Source of the DNA: Cupriavidus pauculus
Lineage (GTDB): Bacteria; Pseudomonadota; Gammaproteobacteria; Burkholderiales; Burkholderiaceae
NCBI RefSeq assembly: GCF_003854935.1
Contig: NZ_CP033969.1
Coordinates: 372,001-436,000, forward strand
Reading direction: 5' to 3'
Length of the DNA stretch: 64,000 nucleotides
Both the position numbers and the translations under genes were made by a program. The notes below the pieces were generated by a model. That model was not told the origin of the DNA and searched no databases. It saw only the letters and a program-made list of their open reading frames with translations. This document shows, in pieces, positions 26,420 through 39,971 of this stretch (its first letter is position 1; each line of letters begins with the position of its first letter).

Positions 26420-27151
26420 TTAGTACTTTCTCCCGACGTGGAGCGCCACGACTCCGGCCGTCAGATTGAAGTATTCGACTTGTTCAAGCCCGACTTGTTC
26501 CATCAAGCGTACAAGTGAACCCTGGTCCGGATGCATTCTGATCGATTCCGCCAGATAGCGATAGCTCGGGGCATCCCCAGCCACGCGCTGGCCCAGCCAG
26601 GGGAGCACCTTGAAGGAATAGATGTCGTAGAACTTCTCCAGCGGTTTCCAGACCTTGGAGAACTCCAGCACCATCACCTTGCCGCCCGGCTTGACCACGC
26701 GGCGCATCTCGGCCAGCGCCCGGTCCTTGTGCGTCATGTTGCGCAGGCCGAACGCCACGGTCACCAGGTCGAAGTAGTTGTCCGGAAACGGAATCTTCTC
26801 GGCGTCGCACAGCGCCACGGGCGTCACCACGCCCTTGTCCAGCAGGCGGTCGCGGCCCACGCGCAGCATCGACTCGTTGATGTCCGTGAGCCAGACCTCG
26901 CCCCTGGGGCCGGCCTGCCGGGCGAACGCCTTGGCCAGGTCGCCCGTGCCGCCGGCGATGTCCAGCACCTTGTGCCCGGGCCGCACGTTGGCCTGGGCGA
27001 TCGTGAACATCTTCCAGACCCGGTGCATGCCGCCGGACATCAGGTCGTTCATCACGTCGTACTTGCCGGCCACCGAATGGAACACGCCGGCGACCTTGCC
27101 AGCCTTTTCCGTTTCGTCGACCTTCTCGAACCCGAAGTGGGTTTCGCTCAT
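26420..27151 (-). CDS. ubiE: Ubiquinone/menaquinone biosynthesis C-methyltransferase UbiE
   Basis: 243-residue SAM-dependent methyltransferase that methylates C2 of the quinone ring. The SAM motif [16 protein letters not shown] is at about residues 65-80, followed by [23 protein letters not shown] (the UbiE signature), [13 protein letters not shown] and [12 protein letters not shown]. Start ATG 27151 gives the standard length. It follows the DUF971 gene by 22 bases. Confidence 0.97.
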   Translation of the reverse strand: MSETHFGFEKVDETEKAGKVAGVFHSVAGKYDVMNDLMSGGMHRVWKMFTIAQANVRPGHKVLDIAGGTGDLAKAFARQAGPRGEVWLTDINESMLRVGRDRLLDKGVVTPVALCDAEKIPFPDNYFDLVTVAFGLRNMTHKDRALAEMRRVVKPGGKVMVLEFSKVWKPLEKFYDIYSFKVLPWLGQRVAGDAPSYRYLAESIRMHPDQGSLVRLMEQVGLEQVEYFNLTAGVVALHVGRKY

Positions 27152-27173
27152 TCTTGGACTCCAGGTGCTTGAT

Positions 27174-27590
27174 TCAGTGATGATGGCCGCAGGCGTGGCC
27201 GCCAGCCGCCGGCATCGGCGCGTCGCGGTCCAGCCCGGCGGCTTGCAGCCGCTGCAGGTAGCCAGTCCACAGCGATTCCTGCTGGTCGCCCAGGCGGTAC
27301 AGCAGTTCCCACGTGTAGATGCCGGTGTCGTGGCCGTCGTCGAAACGGATCTGGATCGCGTAGTTGCCCACCGGCTCCACGGCGGCGATGCCGACGTGGC
27401 GCTTGCCGGTCTGCAGCGTTTCCTGTCCGGGCCCATGGCCCTGGACTTCGGCGGAGGGCGAGTATACGCGCAGCAGCTCGAACGGCAGCCGCCAGGTGCG
27501 GCCATTGTCGAAGCCGATTTCCAGCACGCGCGATTGCGTGTGGACGGTCAGCGCGGTGGGATGAGGAGTGTCTTTGTCCAGGCCAGCCAT
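27174..27590 (-). CDS. DUF971 domain protein with His-rich C-terminus
   Basis: 138 residues. The DUF971 fold (also found at the N-terminus of gamma-butyrobetaine hydroxylase) is seen in [54 protein letters not shown]. The end, GGHACGHHH, could bind a metal such as Ni, Zn or Fe. In betaproteobacteria this gene commonly precedes ubiE; related eukaryotic and bacterial proteins have been linked to Fe-S supply, but no function is proven. It is 22 bases upstream of ubiE. Confidence 0.9.
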   Translation of the reverse strand: MAGLDKDTPHPTALTVHTQSRVLEIGFDNGRTWRLPFELLRVYSPSAEVQGHGPGQETLQTGKRHVGIAAVEPVGNYAIQIRFDDGHDTGIYTWELLYRLGDQQESLWTGYLQRLQAAGLDRDAPMPAAGGHACGHHH

Positions 27591-27641
27591 GATCAGGAGT
27601 GCCGCGCCGCCGGCCCGGCTCCAGGGGCGGTGCCGGCGTCG

Positions 27642-29579
27642 TCACGCGTCTTGTACGACCCGATAGCTTACTCCACCCCCCTCGCCTTGCCCATCCCGCG
27701 GCCCGCCGCCACTTTCGTCGCGGGCGCCGTTGGCCGGGCCGGCCGCCGGCACGTAGCGCAGGCGCCGGTTGTGGAAGGCGGCCACCGTGCTGCGGTGCGC
27801 AATGCTGACGATGGCCGCGCCGGGCAGCGCATCGACCATCAACTGGTACATGGCGCGCTCGGTGTCCTCGTCCAGCGCGCTGGTGGCCTCGTCCAGGAAC
27901 AGGAAGTCGGGCTTCTGCAGCAGCGCCCGGGCGAAGGCCAGCCGCTGCTGCTCGCCGGGCGACAGCCGCAGCGACCAGTTGTCGAAGACGTCCAGATGCC
28001 GCGCCAGGAAGCCTAGCTGCGCGCGCCGCAGCACGTCGGCCAGCGTCTCGCGCGAATGGGCGTTGCCGGCGTCCGGGTAGGACAGCGCATCGGCCAGCGT
28101 GCCGATCGGCAGGTAGCTGCGCTGCGGCAGGAACAGCGTGCGGCGCGCCGGCATCGTGATGCGGCCGCACCCGTAGGGCCAGATGCCGGCCAGCGCGCGG
28201 AACAGCACGCTCTTGCCGCAGCCCGACGGGCCGCTTACCAGCCAGCGCTCGCCCGGCGCGATCGACAGCGAGAACGGCGCCACCAGCGGGCGCATGCCGG
28301 GCTGGCCGGCGCCTTCCACGCCCTCGCCGGCCACGCCTTCGTCGTCCACGCCAAACCCGCCGCGCACCGGCAGCGCCAGCGCCAGCCCGCTGATGGCGAT
28401 GCCGGCATCCGCGCCGTCGGTGGCCGTCACCACCTCGATGTCGCCCGGGCCCTCGTGCGTCAGGTCCTGCCGCTCGGCCACGCGCATGGCTTCCTGGAAG
28501 TCGATCAGCCGGTTGGCGGCCGCCTTCCAGCCCACCAGCGTCGCGTAGCTGTCGACGAACCAGGACAGCGCGCCCTGCACCTGGCCGAATGCCGAATTAA
28601 TCTGCATCAGGCCGCCCAGCGTCAGCTTGCCCGAGAAGTAGCGCGGCGCGGCCACCAGCAGCGGGAAGATGATCGCGAACTGGCCGTAGCCCGAGTTCAC
28701 GAACGTCAGCCGCCGCGTGTAGCGCATGAGCTGGTTCCAGTTGGCCCGGATCCGCTCGAAGCGGGCGCGCAGGCCGCCTTCCTCGGTCGGCTCGCCGCGG
28801 TAGAGCGCCACGGGCTCGCTGTTCTCGCGCAGCCGCACGAGCATGAAACGGAAATTCGCCTCGTACTGTTCCTGCTGGAACGACAGGCCGATCAGCGGCC
28901 GGCCGACGAAGTGGGCGATCAGCGAGCCCACCACGGCGTACCCGATCGCAAACCAGACCATGTAGCCGGGGATGGTCACGTCGACGCCGCCGAGCACGAA
29001 GCTGATGGGCCCCGACACCACCCACAGGATGCCGATGAACGACACCAGCGTGACCACCGAGTTCAGCAGCCCCATCGACAGCGTCAGCGCGCCGTCGGTG
29101 AACTGGCGCAGGTCGTCGGCCAGCCGCTGGTCGGGGTTGTCGGTCGAATGGGTCTGTTCGATGCGGTAGTACGCCTGGTGGCCCAGCCAGCGCCGCAGGA
29201 ACGTGCCGGTCATCCACGTCCGCCAGCGCATCTGCAGCATCATCTGGTAGTACTGGCGCGAGATGGCCAGCACGATGAAGCAGGCCGCGATCCACGAGAA
29301 CCGCAGCAGCAGCGCCTTGAACGACACGAAGTCGCGCTGCTCGATGGCGTTGTAGAACACGCGGTTCCACTCGTTGAGCAGCACGTTGATGTAGACGATG
29401 CCCAGGTTCAGCGCCACGACCAGCGCCAGCAGGCCCAGCCCGGCCTTGCGGTCCTCGGAGCGCCAGTACGGCTTGATCAGCGCCCAGGTGGCCGCCAGGC
29501 GCAGCCGGCTCTGGTTCTTCAGGGCCTCGGCGGGGACGGCCGGGCCCGGCACGGTAACGGACGAAGGGGTGGAAGACAT
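27642..29579 (-). CDS. YddA/SbmA-type ABC transporter (membrane domain fused to ATPase)
   Basis: 645 residues. An SbmA/BacA-like membrane domain occupies about 30-370 (WRTWMTGTFLRRWL, YYRIEQTHSTDNPDQRLADDL and FVNSGYGQFAIIFPLLVAAPRYFSG), with about six helices. A nucleotide-binding domain follows at about 420-610: Walker A GPSGCGKS, the signature here LSPGEQQRLAFARALL and Walker B FLFLDEATSALDED. This is the ABCD-like group that includes E. coli YddA and Mycobacterium Rv1819c. Substrate unknown; relatives carry peptides or cobalamin. The last residues are Gly/Ala-rich. It separates the HIT gene from the DUF971-ubiE pair. Confidence 0.9.
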   Translation of the reverse strand: MSSTPSSVTVPGPAVPAEALKNQSRLRLAATWALIKPYWRSEDRKAGLGLLALVVALNLGIVYINVLLNEWNRVFYNAIEQRDFVSFKALLLRFSWIAACFIVLAISRQYYQMMLQMRWRTWMTGTFLRRWLGHQAYYRIEQTHSTDNPDQRLADDLRQFTDGALTLSMGLLNSVVTLVSFIGILWVVSGPISFVLGGVDVTIPGYMVWFAIGYAVVGSLIAHFVGRPLIGLSFQQEQYEANFRFMLVRLRENSEPVALYRGEPTEEGGLRARFERIRANWNQLMRYTRRLTFVNSGYGQFAIIFPLLVAAPRYFSGKLTLGGLMQINSAFGQVQGALSWFVDSYATLVGWKAAANRLIDFQEAMRVAERQDLTHEGPGDIEVVTATDGADAGIAISGLALALPVRGGFGVDDEGVAGEGVEGAGQPGMRPLVAPFSLSIAPGERWLVSGPSGCGKSVLFRALAGIWPYGCGRITMPARRTLFLPQRSYLPIGTLADALSYPDAGNAHSRETLADVLRRAQLGFLARHLDVFDNWSLRLSPGEQQRLAFARALLQKPDFLFLDEATSALDEDTERAMYQLMVDALPGAAIVSIAHRSTVAAFHNRRLRYVPAAGPANGARDESGGGPRDGQGEGGGVSYRVVQDA

Positions 29580-29702
29580 GGCGCCAGCGGTTGGCCCGCC
29601 GCCGACGGCCGGCGGGCATGTTGTTGTTCGACCGGTGTCAGACGTACCGCCACCGGGGCGGGTTCCTCGCCTGACGGCTACGGCACTTTACCAAGGACGG
29701 CG

Positions 29703-30137
29703 TCAGTCGGCAGCGCCCAGCGCGGACAGGGCCGCCCGCAGCGTGGGCAGCCGCGTCTGCAGCTCGGCAATGCGCGCCGCGTCGGCGTTGCGCTGCGGCG
29801 CGGCCCAGACCGCTTCGGGAAAGTGAGTGTCCCAGCGGTAGCGCGGGATGATGTGCCAGTGCAGGTGCGGCACCATGTTGCCGAACGCCGCCAGGTTGAC
29901 CTTGTCCGGCCCCATCACCTCGCGCACCACCCGCTCCACGCGCGCCACCAGCCGCATCAGCCAGGCCTGGTCGGCCTCGTCGAGGTCGGTCAGCTCGGCC
30001 GCGTGGTCGTTCCAGACCACCCGGCAGAACCCTGGAAACCGTTCCGCCTCCACCAGGATCACGCGGGCGCGGTCGCCCATCCAGACCAGCTCGCCGCCGT
30101 CGGTTTCGCAGAGGGGACAGGAGGGCAGTCGGTGCAT
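29703..30137 (-). CDS. HIT family protein (nucleotide-binding hydrolase)
   Basis: 144 residues. The histidine triad is in PHLHWHIIPR near residue 98, and the N-terminal CPLC pair may bind zinc, as in many HIT hydrolases. The chosen start is ATG 30137, matching MHRLPSCPLC; the much longer upstream frame is a shadow of the neighbouring oxidoreductase gene. It probably hydrolyses a nucleotide phosphoramidate or dinucleotide. It lies 89 bases after the oxidoreductase gene. Confidence 0.93.
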   Translation of the reverse strand: MHRLPSCPLCETDGGELVWMGDRARVILVEAERFPGFCRVVWNDHAAELTDLDEADQAWLMRLVARVERVVREVMGPDKVNLAAFGNMVPHLHWHIIPRYRWDTHFPEAVWAAPQRNADAARIAELQTRLPTLRAALSALGAAD

Positions 30138-30167
30138 GGTGGTCGGCCTGGGGATGTGGATGGTTGG

Positions 30168-30196
30168 CGCCCCTCTCCGCCGAGCGGGCGAGGGGC
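30168..30196. repeat. Single degenerate half of the dispersed hairpin repeat
   Basis: GCCCCTCTCCGCC and GGGCGAGGGGC pair imperfectly in the 89-base gap between the oxidoreductase stop and the HIT start. Only one half-element is present and no U-run follows, so it may reduce readthrough rather than end transcription fully. Confidence 0.5.
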
Positions 30197-30226
30197 GTTG
30201 AGACGGCGCGGACGGACGTTGCCGCG

Positions 30227-33200
30227 TTACACCAGCACCCGCTCGATCCCGCCCGCGTTGGCCTTGGCCACGTACTCGGGCATCCAGTTCTCGCCCAGCA
30301 GGTGCCTGGCCATTTCCACCACGATGTAGTCGGCGGTGACCGCGGCGTCCTCGTTGTAGCGCGACAGGCCCTGCAGGCACGACGGGCAGCTCGTCAGGAT
30401 CTTGACGTCGCCGTTGAAGTCGTCGGCGCGCAGCTTGCCGGCGCCCTTGCGCATTTCCTCTTCCTTGCGGAAGCGGATCTGCGTCGACACGTCCGGCCGC
30501 GTCACGGCCAGCGTGCCCGATTCGCCGCAGCAGCGGTCGTTCTTCTCGATCTTGCCGCCGCCCTGGTTGCCGCCCATCAGGTCGTTGACCAGCCTGGTCG
30601 GGTCCATCGTCTTGATCGGCGTGTGGCAGGGGTCGTGGTACATGTACCGCGTGCCGGTCACGCCTTCCAGCTTCACGCCCTTTTCCAGCAGGTACTCGTG
30701 GATGTCGATGATCCGGCAGCCCGGGAAGATCTTGTCGAACTCGTAGCCGGCAAGCTGGTCGTAGCACGTGCCGCAGCTCACCACCACGGTCTTGATGTCG
30801 AGGTAGTTCAGCGTATTGGCCACGCGGTGGAACAGCACGCGGTTGTCGCTGACCATCTTCTCGGCCTTGTCGTACTGGCCGGCGCCGCGCTGCGGGTAGC
30901 CGCAGCACAGGTAGCCCGGCGGCAGCACGGTCTGCACGCCCACGTGCCACAGCATGGCCTGCGTGGCCAGCCCCACCTGCGAGAACAGCCGCTCCGAGCC
31001 GCAGCCCGGAAAGTAGAACACGGCCTCGGTCTCGGGCGTGGTCAGCCTGGGGTCGCGGATGATCGGGACGATCTCGTTGTCTTCGATGTCCAGCAGCGCC
31101 CGGGCCGTCTTCTTGGGCAGGTTGCCCGGCATCTTCTTGTTGATGAAGTGAATCACCTGCTCCTGCACCGGCGGCTTGCCCACCGTGGCAGGCGGATGCT
31201 GGGTCTGCTTCTTCGCGAACTTCTTCAGCACCTCGTTGCCCAGGCGCTGGGCCTTGTAGCCCACGCCCATCATGGCCGTGCGGGCCAGGTTGATGGTCTG
31301 CGGGTTGGTCGCGTTCAGGAAGAACATCGACGCCGCGGCACCGGGGTTGAACTTCTTCTGGCCCATCTTGCGCAGCAGGTTGCGCATGTTCATCGACACG
31401 TCGCCAAAGTCGATCTTGACCGGGCACGGCGTCACGCACTTGTGGCAGACCGTGCAGTGGTCGGCCACGTCCGAGAACTCGTCCCAGTGCTTGATCGACA
31501 CCCCGCGGCGCGTCTGTTCCTCGTACAGGAACGCCTCCACCAGCAGCGACGTGGCCAGGATCTTGTTGCGCGGGCTGTACAGCAGGTTGGCGCGCGGCAC
31601 GTGCGTGGCGCAGACCGGCTTGCACTTGCCGCAGCGCAGGCAGTCCTTGACGCTGTCGGCAATGGCGCCGATGTCGCTCTGCTGCATGATGATCGACTCG
31701 TGCCCCATCAGCCCGAACGACGGCGTGTAGGCATTGCGCAGGTCGGCGCCGGGCAGCAGCTTTCCCTTGTTGAAGCGGCCCTGCGGGTCCACGCGCTGCT
31801 TGTACGCGCGGAATTCGCCAATCTCGTCTTCGGTCAGGAATTCGAGCTTGGTGATGCCGATGCCGTGCTCGCCGGAGATCACGCCGTCCAGCGACCGCGC
31901 CAGGTCCATGATGCGGGCCACCGCGCGGTGCGCGTCCTGCAGCATGTCGTAGTCGTCGGAGTTGACCGGGATGTTCGTGTGGACGTTGCCGTCGCCGGCG
32001 TGCATGTGCAGCGCCACGAAGACCCGGCCGCGCAGCACCTGCTTGTGGATCTTCTGCGCCTCGTCCAGGATGGGCTTGAACTCGCCGCCGTTGAAGATCT
32101 TGCGCAGCTCGGCGCGGATCTCGCTCTTCCAGCTCACGCGGATCGTGCGGTCCTGCATCAGGTGGAACACGGCCGCGTCCGGCTGCACCTGCAGCCGCTG
32201 CTCGAAGGCCGGCCCCAGCAGGCCCAGCCCGTGGCCGATCAGCGACGCGCGGGCCGTCTGCAGCGGCGTGTCCAGGTGGTCCTGCAGGTAGCGCCAGCGG
32301 GCGCGGATCTCGCGCAGCAGCGTCAGCGCGTGCTGCACGCGGTCTTCCAGCAGCTCGGCGCTGGGAATCTCGTTGGCGTCGTCGCTGCGGCCCAGCGGCA
32401 GGTTGCCGCGCGCAAAGAACGCTTCCAGCTCGTCCACGAGCTTGAGCTTGTTCTTGACCGACAGCTCGATGTTGATGCGCTCGATGCCGTCGGTGTACTC
32501 GCCCATCCGCGGCAGCGGAATCACCACGTCCTCGTTGATCTTGAACGCGTTGGTGTGGCGGGCGATGGCCGCCGTGCGCGAGCGGTCCAGCCAGAACTTC
32601 TTGCGCGCCTCGGGGCTCACGGCAATGAAACCCTCGCCGCTCTTGCCGTTGGCCATGCGGATGACCTCGGACGTGGCGCGCGCCACGGCGTCCTCGTCGT
32701 CACCGACGATGTCGCCAATCAGCACCATCTTCGGGAACGCATTGCGCTTGCTCTTGGTGGCGTAGCCCACGGCGCGCAGGTAGCGCTCGTCCAGGTGTTC
32801 CAGGCCGGCCAGGATCGCCCCGCCCTCGCGCTTGGACTCGCTGTCCAGGAAGTCCTTGATCTCGACGATGCTCGGAATGGCGTCGCGCGGCTGGCCGAAG
32901 AACTCCAGGCAGACCGTGCGGATGTGCTTCGGCATGCGGTGCAGGATCCAGCGCGCGCTCGTGATGATGCCGTCGCAGCCTTCCTTCTGCACGCCGGGCA
33001 GGCCCGCCAGGAACTTGTCCGTGACGTCCTTGCCCAGCCCTTCCTTGCGGAACTTGCGGCCCTCGATGGCCAGCGTCTCGGTGCGCAGCACCTTTTCGCC
33101 GGGCCGGCGGTTGCCGTCCGACCACGTCAGTTCGAACGTCGCCACGGCCACGTCGTGGATCTTGCCGAGGTTGTGGTCCATCCGCGTGATTTCGAGCCAG

Positions 33201-34201
33201 TTGCCCTCGGGATCGACCATGCGCCACCACGCCAGGTTGTCCAGCGCCGTGCCCCACAGCACCGCCTTCTTGCCGCCGGCGTTCATCGCCACGTTGCCGC
33301 CGATGCACGACGCATCGATCGACGTCGGGTCCACTGCGAACACCAGCCCGGCCTTGTCGGCCGCGTCGGCCACGCGGCGCGTCACCACGCCGGCGCCCGA
33401 GTAGATCGTGGCCACCTTGTGGTCGACGCCCGGCAGGTCGGTCATCTCCACGTCGCCCAGCTGTTCCAGCTTCTCGGTGTTGATCACGGCCGAGAACGGC
33501 GTCAGCGGCACGGCGCCGCCGGTGTAGCCCGTGCCGCCCCCGCGCGGAATGATCGTCAGGCCCAGTTCGAAGCAGCCCTTGACCAGCCCGGCAATCTCTT
33601 CCTCGGTGTCGGGAGTCAGCACCACGAACGGGTATTCCACGCGCCAGTCAGTGGCGTCGGTCACGTGCGACACGCGCGACAGGCCGTCGAACTTGATGTT
33701 GTCCTTCTGGGTCACCTTGCCCAGCACGCGCTGGGTGCGCTTGCGCAGCGCGTAGGCATCGGCAAATTCCTGCTGGAACGCCTCGATCGCCTGCTTGGCG
33801 AATGCCACCAGCTGCTCCACGCGGTGCGAGCGGTCCTCGGCGGCCGGCTCGGCGTGCTCGGCACGGTCGGCGGCGCGGCGTTTCTCGATCTCGGCCAGGC
33901 GGTGGTGCAGCGCGCTCACCAGCATCTGGCGGCGCTTGGGATTTTCCAGCAGGTCGTCCTGCAGATAGGGATTGCGGCGGACTACCCAGATGTCGCCCAG
34001 CACCTCGTAGAGCATCCGCGCCGAGCGGCCGGTGCGGCGCTCGCCGCGCAGTTCGTGGAGGATGCGCCAGGCTTCCTCGCCGAGCAGACGGATGACAATC
34101 TCGCGATCCGAAAACGACGTGTAGTTATAGGGGATCTCGCGCAGGCGCGGCGGGGCGTCCTGCGCTGCGAGCTTGGCGTCGAGCACGAGTGGGGCATTCA
34201 T
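30227..34201 (-). CDS. DUF3683 FAD/FMN-binding oxidoreductase fused to Fe-S and CCG domains
   Basis: Very large (1324 residues) cytosolic dehydrogenase. A DUF3683 N-terminal domain (about 1-130) is followed by a GlcD-type FAD domain with the nucleotide loop [10 protein letters not shown] at 221-230 and an FAD-oxidase C-terminal part to about 800. Next come two 4Fe-4S clusters ([11 protein letters not shown] near 855 and [12 protein letters not shown] near 915) and a GlpC-like CCG domain ([30 protein letters not shown]). It likely oxidises a 2-hydroxyacid such as D-lactate or D-2-hydroxyglutarate and passes electrons to quinone. Start ATG 34201 lacks a clear ribosome site; the frame to 34228 offers no better one. 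Confidence 0.92.
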   Translation of the reverse strand: MNAPLVLDAKLAAQDAPPRLREIPYNYTSFSDREIVIRLLGEEAWRILHELRGERRTGRSARMLYEVLGDIWVVRRNPYLQDDLLENPKRRQMLVSALHHRLAEIEKRRAADRAEHAEPAAEDRSHRVEQLVAFAKQAIEAFQQEFADAYALRKRTQRVLGKVTQKDNIKFDGLSRVSHVTDATDWRVEYPFVVLTPDTEEEIAGLVKGCFELGLTIIPRGGGTGYTGGAVPLTPFSAVINTEKLEQLGDVEMTDLPGVDHKVATIYSGAGVVTRRVADAADKAGLVFAVDPTSIDASCIGGNVAMNAGGKKAVLWGTALDNLAWWRMVDPEGNWLEITRMDHNLGKIHDVAVATFELTWSDGNRRPGEKVLRTETLAIEGRKFRKEGLGKDVTDKFLAGLPGVQKEGCDGIITSARWILHRMPKHIRTVCLEFFGQPRDAIPSIVEIKDFLDSESKREGGAILAGLEHLDERYLRAVGYATKSKRNAFPKMVLIGDIVGDDEDAVARATSEVIRMANGKSGEGFIAVSPEARKKFWLDRSRTAAIARHTNAFKINEDVVIPLPRMGEYTDGIERINIELSVKNKLKLVDELEAFFARGNLPLGRSDDANEIPSAELLEDRVQHALTLLREIRARWRYLQDHLDTPLQTARASLIGHGLGLLGPAFEQRLQVQPDAAVFHLMQDRTIRVSWKSEIRAELRKIFNGGEFKPILDEAQKIHKQVLRGRVFVALHMHAGDGNVHTNIPVNSDDYDMLQDAHRAVARIMDLARSLDGVISGEHGIGITKLEFLTEDEIGEFRAYKQRVDPQGRFNKGKLLPGADLRNAYTPSFGLMGHESIIMQQSDIGAIADSVKDCLRCGKCKPVCATHVPRANLLYSPRNKILATSLLVEAFLYEEQTRRGVSIKHWDEFSDVADHCTVCHKCVTPCPVKIDFGDVSMNMRNLLRKMGQKKFNPGAAASMFFLNATNPQTINLARTAMMGVGYKAQRLGNEVLKKFAKKQTQHPPATVGKPPVQEQVIHFINKKMPGNLPKKTARALLDIEDNEIVPIIRDPRLTTPETEAVFYFPGCGSERLFSQVGLATQAMLWHVGVQTVLPPGYLCCGYPQRGAGQYDKAEKMVSDNRVLFHRVANTLNYLDIKTVVVSCGTCYDQLAGYEFDKIFPGCRIIDIHEYLLEKGVKLEGVTGTRYMYHDPCHTPIKTMDPTRLVNDLMGGNQGGGKIEKNDRCCGESGTLAVTRPDVSTQIRFRKEEEMRKGAGKLRADDFNGDVKILTSCPSCLQGLSRYNEDAAVTADYIVVEMARHLLGENWMPEYVAKANAGGIERVLV

Positions 34202-34375
34202 GGGCGGGACCGCTTCGAAACTGCGCACGGGGACAGTGCGCGTTTTTCATTAAAGCGCGATTGTACTGCACCGCTTCGTTTTGCTGCGCCGCACCATCGG
34301 CGTTTCGGGCCAATAACCCCGGAATTTGTCAGGAATCGCGCGCGGATTGCATGCAATTCCCGACTTCCGGCGCAT

Positions 34376-34954
34376 TCAGAACCACTGGCGGATCGCCTCG
34401 CCGGCGCCCTGCCAGAACGAATCCGGGATCCAGAGCAGGCTGGCGGTCATGACCAGGTAGCGCAGGAACTTGCCGATCGCCATATAGAACAGGCTCGGCC
34501 AGAACGGCATGCGCAGCCAGCCGGCCAGTGTGCAGAGCGGATCACCTATGGCGGGCAGCCACGACAGCAGCATCGTCGGCGGGCCGTGGCGGCGCATCCA
34601 GCGCGAATATTTCTTGTCCAGCTTGGGCTTGTGCGGCTTGCGCGGGTGCGGCCGGTGCTCGGCGTGCTCCACCTCGTGCTCGTGGTGCTGGCGGTGCTGG
34701 CGAAAGCGCACCACGGCCAGCTTGGCCGCGTAGCCCAGCCACCAGTCGATGGCGCCGCCCACCGTGTTGCCAGCCGTGGCGACCAGCACGGCCGGCCAGA
34801 ACATGTCCGGATTCAGCTTGACGTAGCCGAACACGGCCGGCTCCGAGCCCAGCGGCAGCAGCGTGGCCGAGATCAGGCTGACGACGAAGATGGCGGGCAG
34901 TCCCACCTTGGGCAGGGCAACGGTGTCGAACAGCCAGTCGAGAAAGGCTTCCAT
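34376..34954 (-). CDS. YqaA family (DedA/SNARE-associated type) membrane protein with His-rich loop
   Basis: 192 residues. Hydrophobic segments at about 15-45 and 52-80 carry the YqaA marks SATLLPLGSEPAV and ATAGNTVGGAIDWWLGY. Another set after 120 includes MLLSWLPAIGDPLCTLAGWLR. Between them, residues 84-110 form a basic loop with eight histidines (H87, 90, 91, 93, 97, 100, 103 and 108) plus many Arg and Lys; ordinary YqaA proteins lack this. DedA-superfamily proteins are thought to move phospholipids or support proton force. Start ATG 34954 (MEAFLDWLF) fits the family; the frame to 35065 does not. The loop may sense or bind metal. Confidence 0.88.
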   Translation of the reverse strand: MEAFLDWLFDTVALPKVGLPAIFVVSLISATLLPLGSEPAVFGYVKLNPDMFWPAVLVATAGNTVGGAIDWWLGYAAKLAVVRFRQHRQHHEHEVEHAEHRPHPRKPHKPKLDKKYSRWMRRHGPPTMLLSWLPAIGDPLCTLAGWLRMPFWPSLFYMAIGKFLRYLVMTASLLWIPDSFWQGAGEAIRQWF

Positions 34955-35221
34955 GGGCGGCGCGTGGGCCAGGCCGCCTGGCCGCGGGCCCCGGAGGGCA
35001 ACCCGCATGGCAGGGCCTGAGGATTTGTGATTTACTTTTAGAGCCAGTTGCGGCGATTCGTTCACTACGCCGCGCCGGCCGGGGCAAACCCGGCAGCACC
35101 AATATCACGAAATAGCCGTCTCAACCAAGCGGCAGTACCGCGTCGTGGCCAGTCCCGCGCAGTCATCCATTCGGGAATCGGCGGAGCTGGCCATGCGCGC
35201 ACACCCCACATGGAGACAAGC

Positions 35222-35737
<516 letters not shown>

Positions 35738-35748
35738 CGGAGACCGAC

Positions 35749-38133
<2,385 letters not shown>

Positions 38134-38147
38134 CCGGGGAAACGACC

Positions 38148-38948
38148 ATGTACGCATTCCAGTACGAACGCGCCACGGACGCCCAGTCCGCCGTGGCCAA
38201 GCTCAAGGCCGACGGCGACGCCAAGATCCTGGCCGGGGGGCAGAGCCTGCTGGCCGCGATGAAGCTGCGGCTGGCGGCGCCATCGACGCTGATCGACATC
38301 AACCGCATCCCCGGCATGGCCGAGATCCACGTGCAGGGCGACGAACTCGTGATCGGCGCCTGCGCCCGGCACGCCGACGTGGCGGCGCACCCCGACGTGA
38401 TGCGCCGCATCCCGGCCCTGGCCGCGCTGGCCCACGTGATCGGCGACCGGCAGGTGCGCGCGGTGGGCACGCTGGGCGGATCGCTGGCCAACGACGACCC
38501 CGCCGCCGACTATCCGGCCGCCGTGCTGGGGCTGAACGCCACCGTGGTCACGGACCGCCGCAGCATTGCGGCCGACGACTTCTTCAAGGGCCTCTACGAG
38601 ACCGCGCTGGCGCCCGACGAGCTGATCACGGCCGTGCGCTTTCCCGTACCGGACCAGGCCGGCTACGAGAAGATGCGCAACCCGGCATCGCGCTTCGCCC
38701 TGGTCGGCGTGATGGTGGCCCGCACCGGCAACACCGTCCGCGTGGCGGTAACCGGCGCGGCCGACAGCGTGTTCCGCGCCCCGGCGCTGGAACAGGCCCT
38801 GTCGGCCAGCTTCACCCCCGCCGCCGCCCGCGCGGTCAGGATGGACCCGTCCGGCCTGAACGGCGACCTCCACGCCTCTCCCGAGTACCGGGCCCACCTG
38901 ATCCCCGTGCTGGCCGCCCGCGCGGTGGAGCAGGCGCTGAAGGGGTGA
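38148..38948 (+). CDS. coxM: Molybdenum hydroxylase medium subunit, FAD-binding (CoxM-like)
   Basis: 266 residues of the FAD-binding medium subunit. The FAD loops are ILAGGQSLLAAMKLRL (near residue 28) and GTLGGSLANDDPAADYPAA (about 105-120), followed by the CO_deh_flav_C domain. It passes electrons from the small subunit to an acceptor. The gene starts 14 bases after coxL; gene order small-large-medium differs from the M-S-L of carboxidotrophs, as in many form II clusters. A hairpin lies directly after its stop. Confidence 0.93.
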   Translation: MYAFQYERATDAQSAVAKLKADGDAKILAGGQSLLAAMKLRLAAPSTLIDINRIPGMAEIHVQGDELVIGACARHADVAAHPDVMRRIPALAALAHVIGDRQVRAVGTLGGSLANDDPAADYPAAVLGLNATVVTDRRSIAADDFFKGLYETALAPDELITAVRFPVPDQAGYEKMRNPASRFALVGVMVARTGNTVRVAVTGAADSVFRAPALEQALSASFTPAAARAVRMDPSGLNGDLHASPEYRAHLIPVLAARAVEQALKG

Positions 38949-38964
38949 TGGCGCCTGGGTGCGC

Positions 38965-38988
38965 CCCTCTCCCGCGCGGGAGGGGGGC
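38965..38988. repeat. Hairpin half-repeat inside the cox operon
   Basis: A perfect 14-base core palindrome CTCCCGCGCGGGAG (38970-38983) lies within a longer CCCCTCTCCCG/CGGGAGGGGGG stem. It is in the 125-base gap between coxM and coxD and belongs to the dispersed repeat family. It could lower readthrough into the maturation genes or protect the 3' end of the structural message. Confidence 0.6.
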
Positions 38989-39073
38989 CGGGGGCCGAGA
39001 GCCCGGCCTGCCAGGCCGCCACCGGCCCGGATCGACCCGGCAGCGTTGTCCCATGTCTCTAGCGGCGTAGCCC

Positions 39074-39970
<897 letters not shown>

Positions 39971-39971
39971 G

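Noticed and set aside
30164-35020. A 1618-codon open frame on the plus strand opposite the large oxidoreductase
   Set aside because: Composition is dominated by Arg, His, Ala, Gly and Val, as expected of an antisense frame in GC-rich DNA, and the minus strand encodes a motif-rich protein in the same place.
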